DNA from: Eucommia ulmoides
Lineage: Eukaryota > Streptophyta > Magnoliopsida > Garryales > Eucommiaceae
Reading direction: 5' to 3'
Length of the DNA: 64,000 nucleotides
NCBI GenBank assembly: GCA_016647705.1
Contig: CM028326.1
Location: 19,972,401-20,036,400 of the forward strand
A program made the translations under genes and the position numbers. Below, one piece after another: positions 33,567-45,299 of the stretch. The notes beneath the pieces were generated by a model that saw only the letters and a program-made list of their open reading frames with translations, was not told where the DNA came from and made no database searches. How positions within the stretch are numbered: position 1 is the stretch's first letter; each line of letters starts with the position of its first letter.

Positions 33567-35883
33567 GTTTTTATTCTAAGATTTTGATGGATAAGTAAAT
33601 GTTGATATTTTTTGTGGAACTAACGATTTTATTGAGTGTTTCAGTTTATTAGTTCTAGTGTTGAAAATTATTATGAAGATATTGTGACAATGCTAAAGAT
33701 GATGACAAAGATGATAGAAGATTAAGAGTTTAAAGAAAATGAAGAACCTAGGGAAAATAACTCAAGTTAAATTCTAACTCTTAATATATCCCGATTAGGA
33801 TCACACACGATACAAAAATATTTTTCAAAATTATGTGTGTTTTTATAAGATCCTAATTAGTTAAATTATTTGCTTCTATATGTAATTGAAAAAGAAATAA
33901 ATATAATTGACTAAAATTGAATTTAAGATTTAGTGGAGCTAACCGAGAAAAGAAATTGATTAAAAGGGCAAAAACGTCGAAGAAATTGAATGAAAATGAA
34001 TTAAGGAGAGGTGTTCCAAAAGTAGTCAATCAACAGGTAAGTCGACCTGTGGTTATAAGGTGAACTCTCTGATCATTCAGTGTACAGGTAAGTCGACCTG
34101 TACTTAGAGGTTGAACTCTTTAAATTGTTCGATCGACAGGTTGGTCAACTTATGGCCAAAAGATGAACTCTCTGGATCTCTAAGTCGACATATAGGTCAA
34201 CTTGTGAAACATCCTGAATCGTCCGGTCAACAGATGAAGTATAGGTGGTCGATTGATGGGCAAAAGATTTTTTGCTTGGCTACATCCTGAATTGGGCGGT
34301 CAACGAATGGGTCTTGCCCAGTCGACAGATGGAGCTATCTCAGGATTTACAGAATTTTGGATTTTATTCAAAAAGTAATCGTTACTAGCCGTTTTATGGT
34401 AAAGATATGCGAGGTATCTTAGGGATCTGATATGTTTTGAGCTATTTAATTAATATTTAAATATCTCCATAGATATGGTTCAAGTAGTTTTGATATTTCT
34501 TAATTTGGTACATGAAATTCTTTTTATCTTATCTAATTGAGTTTGAGTAAACGTTTGAGGGACTTAATTGAATATTTTAAGAGATATTTTGAGCGAATTA
34601 TACCAGGAATGAATCATTATGATATAGAGCGTCTATTGGTGTAATTAAATGTCATGATTTGTGGGAACTAACCGTTATAGGGCTTGTTTCAAATGACTTT
34701 AAATAGACCTGAGGATATTACATGTTAGATACATAGAAATTAAGATAATAAAAATCATTTTTAGTTATTCGGCTCTCGTGCTTTCTAAGAGTAATCATAT
34801 TGAGTGTATTGTGAAATCTTTCTTAAGATTTGTTATTGAGAAATATTTGTTGTAAATTATTGCTACTACCGATCTGAAGTTGCATTACTAATCTTTATTT
34901 ATTCAGTGGAATCCTAGTGAGATCATTACAAATTATTTACTATTAATTGTTGATTGATTCTATTATTTATTATTTGGGATTTGATATTTGAAATTGTTTT
35001 CTGGATTTTTTATTGAAAATTATTTTTGAAACAATTTCTTGAAAAGTCTAATTACGTGCTTAACTGCTTACTACCCATCTTTATTTGAAATCAGATTTTG
35101 AAATTCTCACTTTTTTATCACTAGTATTAGGACATTAATTGAGTTTGAATTTATCTGGGGTGGTAGAAGCTCCGAGTGGAAAAATCACTTATCAATTGTC
35201 TATAATTGGTGAGTTGAGTGTCGGATTAGATATTACTGGGAGTGTCTAATCAATGGTAGCTGGTTTCAATCTCTTCCGGTAAAGAGATTGAGGTTTTGAT
35301 CTTTACCTAGAGTATAAAACAATTAGGTGTTAATTCTTCCTTGATTGAATTTGTGAGTGAATTGTAACGGTTCAATTCTTACCAAGTAAAATGATATTTG
35401 GAGCGTGTTTGTGTGAGATTTAATTCTTGAGTCTAAGGTATAAAAAGAATTAGGTTGTGATTCTTCCTGTAATAAAATTAGGTTAATCTTTCGCCTGGTA
35501 AAAAAATAAAAGTTATTCCTTAGCCTATGAAAATAAATTGTAAATGTTGATTCTAAGCCTGTAAAAAGAATCTTTATGAGGGTTTGGTTCCTACCTTTAA
35601 AGGAATCTTGAGTTTAGTGGGGTGCGACTCTCCGCGGAGCTCGGAAGACTGGATTAACCAAATATAGCTTCGTGAACCAGTTTAAATTTTTGTGTTGCAT
35701 TATTTATATTGTTTATATTTTGTTGTTTGGGTGTGCACCTAGTTGATAACACATATTCGCTGCTATAAAGATAATAATTAATTTTAGAATAAAATTAATT
35801 ATTTGATTTTTTAAGTGTTATATTCCGATAAATTTTTAATACTACCCAATTCATCCCCTTCTTGGGTAGCTCACTGGACAAAC
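33567..35883 (+). repeat. element B 3' LTR
   Basis: Aligns end to end with the 5' LTR with scattered substitutions and few gaps. The GTCGAC-type cluster is at about 34020-34335. Its end (TCACTGGACAAAC) is followed by AGGGG. Confidence 0.85.
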
Positions 35884-36191
35884 AGGGGCCTTTCGTAAAA
35901 TTGCTCCTCAGAATCTGCTAACGGCTCGAAAAGTTTTGTTCAAAATTCTGCTCATCAAGAGTGTCACCCTGAAGATATGCCCGCCGCTTGGGAGCTCCAC
36001 TAACCTAGAGACCGGCACTGCAGGAATTAAAGTCTGTCAGCCAATAGGACTGGCCTCTGGTCGGCAGAAAGCTCCGAAGAACCAGCTGAGGATATTTCTC
36101 ATGTTTCAAAGCCTCCTAGATGTTTGTTCTAGCTAGAAGTTGATATCCCTGACTGTCTCGCTTCCCTCGCCACCCAAGGTAAGGGGAAAAC
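35884..36191 (+). other. gypsy 3' spacer with polypurine tract
   Basis: Collinear with 41882-42187 of the second copy. It ends with AAGGGGAAAA (36181-36190), the polypurine tract that abuts LTR2, conserved as AAGGGGAAAA before LTR3. Confidence 0.75.
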
Positions 36192-36997
36192 TAATGAAGG
36201 TATTTTTGGGCACCACCGAGTTAACACTAGGGCCCTAGCCACGTGTCCACCATCGCCGTCACATGGCCGAAGTTAGGAATCCAAAGTGTTACGTAGGAGT
36301 ATACGCTGACCAAGGCTCCTTCCCTAGAATCTCCTTTGCACCCAAAATTGAGTAATAAGCCCCGTAGAGACGTTGTCGTTTAGAACTCTGTGCCACAACT
36401 CTGGGCGGCCAACTTTAGGGACTTGGCTATTTATCTCAACTGACAAACCATTTCAGTCCGTTTCTTTCCCAAGACCCCGCAGATATCCAATCTCCTCCAC
36501 CAGGACTCCTCCACAAGCCTTACAAAGGACCGTGGGATTTTCCAAACGAGCCCAAAAGCCTTAGCCCAGTGATTATCTCCTAAACACCCCAGATTATCAG
36601 CTAAATACATGGTTTCGCTTAATTAATCGTGTTTAGACCCGATTAGGTAAAACTAATTATCTCCAATGCCTATAAAGAACAAGGGCTATGCAAGCCCGAG
36701 GTAACGCTCAAGCGTTGTTTACATACTTGACGTGTTTCTATACATTTTCTCTCTGAGCTCTTATTCTCACGCTGAAAGAATTTCACCGGGACAAATCTCA
36801 GCTCAGCCTTGTACAGGTACAACCCACCAAAGAGCAGAACTCTGAGCTTCAGCAAGTCAACCCTCCAGAACAACCGTTACAGCTCACTAAAGAATTTCAA
36901 CTCCAACTCCAACTAAGCAACCCCACCTCGGCAGGAAGATTCACCTGTCACCTGACTGGACCATACTCGAGGGTGTTGACTACTTGGGACACTAACA
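36192..36997 (+). repeat. gypsy 3' LTR (LTR2)
   Basis: Starts TAATGAAGGTATTTTTGG (TG mutated to TA) and ends ACTAACA, followed by CAAAT (36998-37002). The TATA box is damaged (CTATAAAGAA). Confidence 0.9.
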
Positions 36998-37002
36998 CAA
37001 AT

Positions 37003-37718
37003 AAAACAAAAATTTGAGATACAATTGTTAACATGAATAATGCAAATGTAGCATTGTTCAACGAATTGTTTTTATTTAAATTTAAAACAGTGAATAATAT
37101 TATTCGTAAAATTAAAACCAGAAAAATCATTATTCAACGTGCAAGATTTATCAGTTTCATTAGATTTATTAGTGAATAAATTTTTGCACTGCATAATCAA
37201 ATAATTTTTAATTTATTTTTCTTGCCTTTTACAAATTTTTTTTGAATAACCTATAATATGACGTGAGGATAATAGAAAGATATTATTTGTAACTGTAATT
37301 TTTTATTTTTTTTTTCCTTTTATTTGAAATAAAAAGTTATATTTGTTAACAAAGATGTCTTAATCTTCATTTATTAGATGGATTTCACACACCAACCTAA
37401 TATTCAAACTGGAGTCTAATCCGTTTCCCAACCACCGATCTCATTTATTTATTTTTGGTAAAATCTTAAATTGTTTAAAATTGAATTTGTTCGTACTCAG
37501 CCCCACATCGTCATTTCCTTACTTTATTGTCAATTTGTCAATCAAATGTATACAATTTTTATCTAGGCCAACTTACGCACATCTAGACTAATTAATTCTT
37601 CTTATGATCTTATGGCACAATTTTTCATATCGGTCTAGTGCATTCAAAATTTTACTGTTTGAATACTCCTCAACTAAATCGAACACTAGTTGATAAGAGA
37701 ATAGTACCAACTGGCAGA
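37003..37718. repeat. gypsy flank, duplicated segment copy 1
   Basis: Non-coding AT-rich host-side sequence starting AAAACAAAAATTTGAGATAC and ending AGTACCAACTGG. The same segment follows LTR3 at 43001-43718. Within it, about 37566-37690 belongs to the dispersed repeat family also seen at 3128-3240. No gene. Confidence 0.85.
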
Positions 37719-38109
37719 AACCAATATGCAAACACTCAGAATTGCCGGGACCTTCGATCAAGCCAAAAATGATGCGGCGTTGTTATTAAACCTTAATCTC
37801 CTCAAAGAACAAAGGGAACAAGCCTGTGTTCGGCAAGATGACTACCAGCAGAGGGCGACCAGATATTACGACCAGTGAGTTTGCCCTTGCTCCCTCGACA
37901 TTAATAACCTTGTTCTCTGAAAGGTCATTCTGGCCCCCAAAGAATAAAGTGACAGAAAGTTGGCCCCTACCTGGGAAGGGTCGTACAGAGTTACCGGGAT
38001 CATACGTCCGGACACCTACGATCTGGAAACAAAACAAGGTGTGCCACTTAGGCACCCGTGGAACGCTGACCATCTAAAGTGCTACTTTTGTAGGGAAGAT
38101 CCACTTTTG
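37719..38109 (+). pseudogene. gypsy integrase tail fragment (copy 2)
   Basis: Corresponds to about 17000-17397. In mixed frames it reads ...NCRDLRSS..., then GPYLGRVVQSYRDHTSGHLR and RHPWNADHLKCYFCREDP at the end. It is only the last about 130 codons of pol, 5'-truncated by the duplication breakpoint. Confidence 0.8.
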
Positions 38110-39359
38110 TAAATAGCTTTCAGTTTAAACAAAGTGTAACCATTTTGTTTATCAAAATAAATAAGGTGTTTTGTAAAATGTACCTAGAGTCGCGGATGAA
38201 TCACCAAAAAATAGCATCCCGACGCTCAGCGGCGTGGTAATTCTTCACAAGCCTCATCCCGGCGCACACCGTTAAGGGTGACAACCAGACTCTCTCTAGA
38301 AGTCAATAGTCCGTACCCAGAGAAAGACCAAGGTCATCTACCAAGGGCGGGGCATTGAATGATTTGAGGGCCTACAGCTAAGTACCTCTCCCCATTAGTC
38401 GACTATAAGTTCGATGTTCTGTTGGGAAAGATACTCTTGTATAGACCAAGTTGAGATAACCTGAAAGGGTTTAGGAATGAACCTAACTATGGAGAACGCA
38501 CCGATAACCAGCTGTGGGGGACCAACCATCGTGTTGCGCCCCTGCGGACCGAGAGTACTAGGCCCCTTAGGAAACCCTGCTCCTTAGTATACAACAAGAT
38601 TTTCTCACAATCAACTCGTGTCCCAGACTTAGGGAATAGTGGTCTATGATCTTGGGTAAAGACGAGAAGTTTTTTCAAAATTTTCAATCAAAATTTTATT
38701 ACTCTGAAAACAATACCAAGCGGAAAGTGACTTGGCGAAAATGTCAGGAATGAGGAACAAACTCTGAAACACAATCTTTGTGTCATTCAAAATCTCACAC
38801 GCTCAGGCGTAGAAAAACAGGAATACACAAAAAATGACTTATATTTATATGTTCAAATGATGTACAAGAGCGGGTTATCAATCCATTACAAGTCGATAAA
38901 AAGAGGGAGTCATCTACTCATTACAAAAAAAAAGGGTTGTGGGCCCATTACAAGTTGACAAAAAGAATACGTGAAAAAATGGATACAAAGTCCTAAGTGT
39001 TGAAGAAGCAACGGTCCTGAGGGGTGTCCTCGCGAGGAGAAGAAACATCAATCTCGCATTCCTCGAGACCCTACTTGCCAGTACTGTCCTCCCCAGTATC
39101 TCCCAACCCTGTGCTTTCGTGCTTGGCACCATCCTCCGGGTTTGAGAACTCTATATCTTTAGGGCCGACGGGGAATTCTGGGTATAGGCGGCGAATAGCC
39201 TTCATTGTGGCCTGGTACCCTACCTCTAAGAAATCATTAGCCATCTCTTACCAGAGTTTTAGGTATCCGGGGCCCTTTTCCACTACTTCACCGCGTCTAA
39301 TTTGCCCCTTTCCCTGGGTTGATTAATGGTGTCCTACCACTTCTACTCCAAGTTCTTCA
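38110..39359 (+). other. gypsy non-coding spacer (copy 2)
   Basis: Collinear with 17398-18562, including the AGAGTCGCGGATGAATC block. It retains a segment near 38330-38385 that copy 1 lacks. Confidence 0.65.
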
Positions 39360-41255
39360 CACACTGCTAGTAGGTGGAGAACTTAGCATCGATCATGTCA
39401 ACCTTAGATTGAAGGCCCTAGCAATCAGCGCAAAGTTCGAGAGTCTTTGTTCGCAGAGCTGACAGATCGACACAGAGGTTGGCTTCCGCCTCGATACCCT
39501 TTTTAAGGGCGTCTCAGTTAGAATCCAGTTTAGCAAAGAGCCAACCCCTGGAGAAAATCTGGTTTACCGACCAATGGAACCAAAGGACAGCCTGTCGGTG
39601 AAAACAAATTGGGAAGAAAAGATGGGGATTCAAGAAATTGAAAGAGAGTTTCAAATAATCTAAGTACTGAGAAAAGTGAAGCACTCACTTTCGTCATGTC
39701 CCTGTAATGTCCCCGGCGAGCCGCTCGGGGATAGTACTGCCAATCTTCTTCGTGTCGGCCGGTAGAGTCACTCGACCCAAGAACTCCGGCATCAGTGCCG
39801 AGTTATCCAATAGGCGGGTACCGATATCCAAGAAGGTATTCCTAACTCCAAAGAAATCGGGACTAGGATCTAGAGAAACTGGAGCAATGTTTGTTAACTT
39901 AAAATAACGCTTACCCTTTTGTTTGCCTTGCGAAGTTAACTCTCCAGTAGGTCGCTTTCCCCCTATCTTGTAGAGCTACCCGCGTAGTATCCAGATCCCA
40001 TGCGCAGAGATTGGACTCTCTAGTCATCACCCCTGTGGGGACCGAAGACGGGGGAGGTGGAACACTACCCTACAAAGTCTATACCTATCCAATGGTTGGG
40101 CTCTCCGTAACACCAGCCTTCCTCTTGGAATAAACTCTCCTCCGCAGAGCAACGTTATCAATTCTTTCTGAGAGATCACAGTTCCGAATATCGAACCAAA
40201 GCCATAAAAAATTGACGATAAAAAAAATTACTATTCATTACTCTCATCGGAAGCTCAGCGGGGGGTAAAAATAGAGCCTAGTACAAGTGAGCACAACAAT
40301 TTCTGGATGGAGCTCATTCGCCCTGTGTGGCGATTTTTTCACTCTGTTTCTCACTCTCAACAAGAACGGGACAGGAACTCAATAAATGCAAATGGCTGAA
40401 GTACTGTTCTCAACTACCTTTAAGATCTCCTTACTAATTCTACCCTAGGATTGCTGGACAAGAATCGAGTGATCCTCCTCGTTAGGGCCAAACTCCCAGC
40501 CATCGCAGCCAAGGTACCTCAGCTTCTACTTGTGTACCTTGATATCTGTGTCGATCCAAAAATATTGACCTGGAGGACATATAATACCACCTGGCACCCA
40601 ACGGTAGGGACTTGGCAAAGAAGAAAGCACGAAAAAGCTCCATACTCTGCTCATTCCCCCCCGCCTTGATGATAATGTAAAACACTATCATTGTCCTCAT
40701 GCTGCTCGGAGCCAGCTGTGATGGACATAGACCGAACTCCTTACAAATAGCACGAGCCTAGGGATGAATGGAAAAATGAAGTTCGGTATCTAACTGATAA
40801 AGAAACACCATAATAAAACCCAAGAACGATTTATGTGCCCTTTGCTCAGCAGTAGGGACCTTAATCATGATGGAACCTATAAAGGTAAATAAGCTTCGAG
40901 CCTTCATCAAGTGCTTCTAGGTAATTTTGGATTGAAGGTCCTAGCGAGGATTTCGAACTGGAAGAGCAGAGTACAAAATCTAAGGACCTAGACCGCTGAC
41001 GTGCCACATTGCCAGGAGAATCGCCTTGAGAAACCGAGTTTCTATCACCCGTTCCTCTTTCTCTGGAATGACTATGGAAACAAGCTCCCACAAAGAGGCT
41101 ACTCCCCCGTGTCTACTAGGGTGGCCAACCATGAACATTAGCTCAGCAAGGGAGAGTCCTCCCCTGGGTAATTATATCCGAACCACCGAAAAAAAAAAAA
41201 GAGTGGTCCTTGGGCGCCAATGCGCCATCTGGTATTCCCAGTAGCAAGGGAGGCT
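39360..41255 (-). pseudogene. antisense ORF of gypsy copy 2 (pseudogene)
   Basis: Same minus-strand frame as 18563-20500. Recognisable parts: SERASLATGNTRW near the start (the ATG appears as GTG), VSIVIPEKEE, RFLKAILLAMWHVSGLGP, FLYQLDTELHFSIHP, CKEFGLCPSQLAPSSMRTMI (about 40690-40760), MELFRAFFFAKSLPLGARWY. Stops are in different places from copy 1. Function unknown. Confidence 0.7.
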
Positions 41256-42187
41256 CGCTCCGACACGCTAAAGCCTAAGCTACTCCCAAAAAAAAATCTG
41301 AAGTGGAGATGCAAGAAAACATTTCTGAATTAAGACAAAGTATTGTACAGAGAAATCTCTCAAAAAGAATGCCCAGAAAACTTGGATGCCTTTGAATGAG
41401 GCTCTTCACCTCTTTATTTACAATACGAATGGGTACAGAAGGCAAGACAGGGTCTCGGTACGTGTGGAAAGACTTGCAGATCAAGAGAGAGCCCAAAGAA
41501 TACAACGGCACAGCCATACACCACAGCGCATGCTAATGCACAGCGTAATGCACGTATGTATGCTAGCGCGTTGGCAAGTTGTTGGTGCGCCAACACTGCC
41601 AGCCAACAACATACTAGGCTAGCAACTTCTGACCCAGCCCTACTGGGTAGCGACGCTGGCCCGCTAGCTAGAAGGCCAATCGCCCTGTACATCCTACACC
41701 CCCGAGGGGTATGCCTGCTAGGCTCCCCTCTTCGTAGCCTCCTGGAATTTACTTATGTCGCCTTCTCCACAGTTAAAGCAAGTCCGTGCCTGGGATTCAT
41801 TCACGGTTCAACAAGTGTCTTTCAGAGTTATGCCCGTCAGGGGTTCAGACGTGTTATTCATGTCGGGTACACGGATACATAGAGGCCTTTCCTAAAATTG
41901 TTGCCCGGAATACGCTAACGACTCGAAAGGTATTTTTCAAAATTCTGCCCGTCAGGAGTGTCGCCCTGAAGATGTGCCTACCTCTCGGGAGCTCCGTTGA
42001 CCTTAAGACCGACGCTGTAGGGATCAAAGTCTACCGGCCAATAAGACTAGCCTCTGGTTAGCAGAAAGTTCCGAAAAACCAACCAAGATATTTCTCGTGT
42101 TTCGAAGCCTCCGAGATGCCCATTCTAGCCAGAAGTTGATGTCCCTAACCGTCTCGCTTCCCTCACCACCTAGGGTAAGGGGAAAAC
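41256..42187 (+). other. gypsy spacer between antisense ORF and LTR3
   Basis: Contains the 400 bp (about 41336-41735) that copy 1 lost next to element A, the uninterrupted target of element B (ACATAGAGGCC near 41878), and the polypurine tract AAGGGGAAAA (about 42177-42186). Internal short inverted words such as GTTGGTGCGCCAACAC (about 41579-41594) are present. No protein recognised. Confidence 0.6.
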
Positions 42188-42995
42188 TGATAAGGGTATT
42201 TTTTGGCGTCACTGAATCAACAACAGGCCCCCAGCCACATGTCCACCATCACCGTGACGTGACCGTATTCAGGAATCCAAAGTGCCACGTAGGAGCATAC
42301 GCCGACCAGAACTCCTTCCCTGGAATCTCCTTTGCACCTAGAAATGAGTAATTAGCCCCGCAGAGATGCTGTCACCTAGAACTCTGTGCCACGACTCTAG
42401 GCACACTACTTCAGGGACTTGGTCGTTTATCTTAACCGACAAACTATTTCAGTCAGTTTTTCCCCAACAACCTGTGGATATTTGATCTCCTCCACCAGGA
42501 CTCCTCCACAAGTCTAAGAAAGGACCGCGAGCTTTTCCAGACGGGCCTGAAATCTCAAGCCCAATGATTATCTCCTAAAGGCCCCAAATTATCAGCTAAA
42601 CACATGATTTCACCTAATTAATCGTGTTTTGACCCAATTAGGTAAAACTAATCATCTCTAACGCCTATAAATACCAGGGACTATGCAAGCCCGAGGTAAC
42701 GCTCAATCGTTGTTCACATACTTCACGCGTTTCTCGACATTTTCTCTCTGAGCTCTTACTCTCATGTTGGAGAGACTTTGCCGAGACAAATCCTAGCTCA
42801 ACCTTGTACAAATGCAACCCACCGAGGAGTAGGACTCTGAGAGCTTCAACAAGTCAGCCCTCTAGGACAACCGTTACAACTCACTTAAAGAATTTCAACT
42901 CCAACTCCAACTAAGCAACTCCACCTCGGTAGGAGGATCCACCTGTCATTTGATTGGACCATACTCGAGGTGTTGATCACTTTGGAACACCAACA
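42188..42995 (+). repeat. gypsy LTR3
   Basis: Starts TGATAAGGGTATTTTTTGG and ends CACCAACA, then CAAAT. TATA (CTATAAATAC) is intact. It aligns with LTR1 and LTR2. Confidence 0.9.
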
Positions 42996-43000
42996 CAAAT

Positions 43001-43718
43001 AAAACAAAAATTTGAGATACAATTGTTAACATGAATAATGCGAATGTAGGATTGTTCAACGAATTGTTGTTATTTAAATTTAAGACAGGGAATAATATTA
43101 TTCGTAAAAAAAAAAAATTAAAAAAAAAAAATCATTATTCAATATGCAAGATTTATCAGTTTCATTAGATTTATTAGTGATTAAATTTTTGAACTGCATA
43201 ATCAAATAATTTTTTAATTTATTTTTCTTGCCTTTTACAATAGTTTTTTGAATAACCTATAATATGATGTGAGGATAATAGAAAGATATTATTTGTTACT
43301 GTAAATTTTTATTTTTATTTTCTTTTATTTGAAATAAAAAATTATATTTGTTAACAAAGATGTCTTAATCTTCATTTATTAGATGGATTTCACACACCAA
43401 CCCAATATTCAAACTGGAGTCTAATCCGTTTCCCAACGACCGATTTCATTTATTTATTTTTGGTAAAATCTTAAATTGTTTTAAATTGAATTTGTTCGTA
43501 CTCAGCCCCACATTGTCGTTTCCTTACTTTATTGTCAATTTGTCTGTCAAATGTATACAATTTTTACCGGGTTCAACTTACTTACATAGACTAATTAATT
43601 CTCCTGACGATTTTAAGGTATACATTCTCATATCGATCTAGTATATTCAGATTTTTACTATTAAAATATTCTCCAGCTAAATCGAACACTAGTTAATAAA
43701 AAAAATAGTACCAACTGG
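43001..43718. repeat. gypsy flank, duplicated segment copy 2
   Basis: A near-identical copy of 37003-37718, ending AGTACCAACTGG. After it the sequence goes on into single-copy-looking DNA rather than gypsy, so this is the original right edge of the duplicated block. Confidence 0.85.
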
Positions 43719-44546
43719 ACTAACCGGCTTGGGAGCTAGAAAGGGTTAGAACGGGAATTGTCCTCTTTTTTTTTTTTCTTTCTTTTGTGTGTATTTGGAC
43801 GAAGAGAAAAGATCTATTTATTATTGTGTAATATAACTAGTATATGCCCGTGCCTAACGGCATTACTATAATACATGCCTTAATAAAATATTTAATATAT
43901 ATATGGCATATATTTCTAAAAAAAAAATCAATTTTTACTTTTACAATAAAATTAAAATTCAAAAACAACTCAACTGTTAAAAAAAAATTGAGATGCATTC
44001 CGCTCGGTATCTTAAGTGCAAAGAATGTTTATGATTTTCCATAATAATAATCCACCTAAATGAATGTTTATAAAATTAAATATATGTTATGTTCTGAAAA
44101 GTGTAAAAAACGTCGTCAATAACAAAAAATGAAATACTCACAACAAAATAAAACAAAACACCAACTTACAAAATTAAACAACGATCCTAATTTGAGTACA
44201 ACCATCATATTATGAAGCCTCCCTTGTTACCCGAGAAACCATAATAAAAAATTAAATCCTCAATTTAAATGGCGGAAAAAACGCAAACCCACCATTGTAT
44301 GTAAAAGAACTACTAATTTATTTATTTTTAATCCAATATCATCACATTTTTAATCATATTGTGATTTTCACGCACAATCAAACAACTGTTCCTTTACTAT
44401 CTAACCTAATCCCATTTCCACAATATAATATTTTTCATTTGTAAGACACCAGTCAATCAACAATTCAACAAAACCAAAAGATTGGCACCACCCAATTAAA
44501 ATAAGAGATTTTTATTATTTATTCTCTATTAGAGAGATCATTGAAG
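43719..44546. other. AT-rich intergenic DNA, possible dispersed repeat
   Basis: No gene. AACTAGTATATGCCCGTGCC (about 43838-43857) followed by the hairpin GGCATTACTATAATACATGCC-like segment resembles the start of plant repeats with a TAGTAT...CCCGTGC phrase, but I cannot assign a class. Long oligo-A runs follow. Confidence 0.4.
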
Positions 44547-45299
44547 AAAAAACCCTTCTCAACTGTTTGGTTAGGGATCAGACCTCCTCATATAGATAAT
44601 TTGGTTTACAGTCCTCCAACGATCCAAGACAAGCGGCGATAGACGATAATACCCCTATTCACCCCGACAAACCAGTTGGACGGATCGATTAGGTTATACT
44701 AAGCGACAAAATAGAGATTTTCAGGGCTGATTCAAACACACGTACGACATTCCTTACACAGGGTAGGAATTTTCAAAAATATTCTTTTCAAATTTGTAGG
44801 CGCTGCAAAGCTGGTACGAGGAGAAGAATCTGAAACGACGGAGACAGTAGCTATATTTGGTGACGGTGATCGGAGAGGTTTTTAAGACGAGCAAGATCAG
44901 ATTAGGCGATTGTATTCAATGAAAAGTTATATAAATCACGTTTAATCTTTCTTTCTTTTTTTTGTTATTTTTCAATGTTGCTATAATGTTTTCAACTTGG
45001 TTTTTTCAAGTTTTTGGTGATAAATGAACCCTCTGTTCTTGAGAGGGAAAGGGATGGGGACGACAGTATTTGCGTTCACGTTAACATGTGCTGTTAAACT
45101 TTTGTATCATGAACATAATAAAAATGTGAATAGAAACAAAATACATTTTCATATTTTTTATTAGTTTTTTCAAAGTTTAACATGTAGGGGGGGCGATTTT
45201 TGAAGAGGTAACATTTTTTTTGGTTTCGTTAGTATAAACATTATCATGCGTACAACGTTGTGGAAATAGGCACAGTAGCAAGGATGGGAAAGAGAGTAA

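Larger units (their letters stand above)
26265..35883 (+). mobile_element. copia element B (SIRE/Maximus-like), plus strand, decayed
   Basis: LTRs of 2319 and 2317 bp (26265-28583 and 33567-35883) enclose about 5 kb of gag-pol. AGGGG is found directly before (26260-26264) and after (35884-35888). Deleting B plus one AGGGG gives ACATAGGGGCCTTTCG, which aligns base for base with ACATAGAGGCCTTTCC in the uninterrupted gypsy copy at about 41878. An alternative shared word, AACAGG (26249 and 35881), does not restore that alignment. gag-pol carries many stops, and the integrase catalytic Glu is Lys. Confidence 0.85.
9481..36997 (+). mobile_element. Ty3/gypsy Tat-type LTR retrotransposon, decayed, with three nested insertions
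   Basis: LTRs at 9481-10259 and 36192-36997 are bounded by CAAAT duplications. Removing the nested insertions (about 11963-13281, 20576-26097, 26265-35888) leaves about 11 kb. The order is PBS, gag, protease, RT, RNase H, a second archaeal-type RNase H, integrase, a long spacer with an antisense ORF, purine tract, LTR. The second RNase H and the antisense ORF before the 3' LTR are known features of the plant Tat lineage (Retand-like groups). All ORFs are interrupted: the protease Asp is lost and the integrase has a D-to-N change, so the copy is dead. Confidence 0.85.
37719..42995 (+). mobile_element. partial gypsy copy 2 (pol tail to LTR3), product of segmental tandem duplication
   Basis: Begins abruptly inside the integrase tail (homologous to about 17000) right after AGTACCAACTGG, continues through the spacer, antisense ORF, the region lost from copy 1 at insertion A, purine tract and a full LTR, then CAAAT and flank. 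It lacks insertions A and B. There is no 5' LTR, gag or RT. Confidence 0.85.

Noticed and set aside
26249..35886. AACAGG as the target duplication of copia element B
   Set aside because: Using it leaves the gypsy target misaligned with the uninterrupted copy near 41878, whereas AGGGG aligns exactly.
41386..41882. Plus frames of 78-108 codons in gypsy copy 2 spacer
   Set aside because: They lie in the non-coding spacer before LTR3, overlap frames on the other strand and resemble no retroelement protein.
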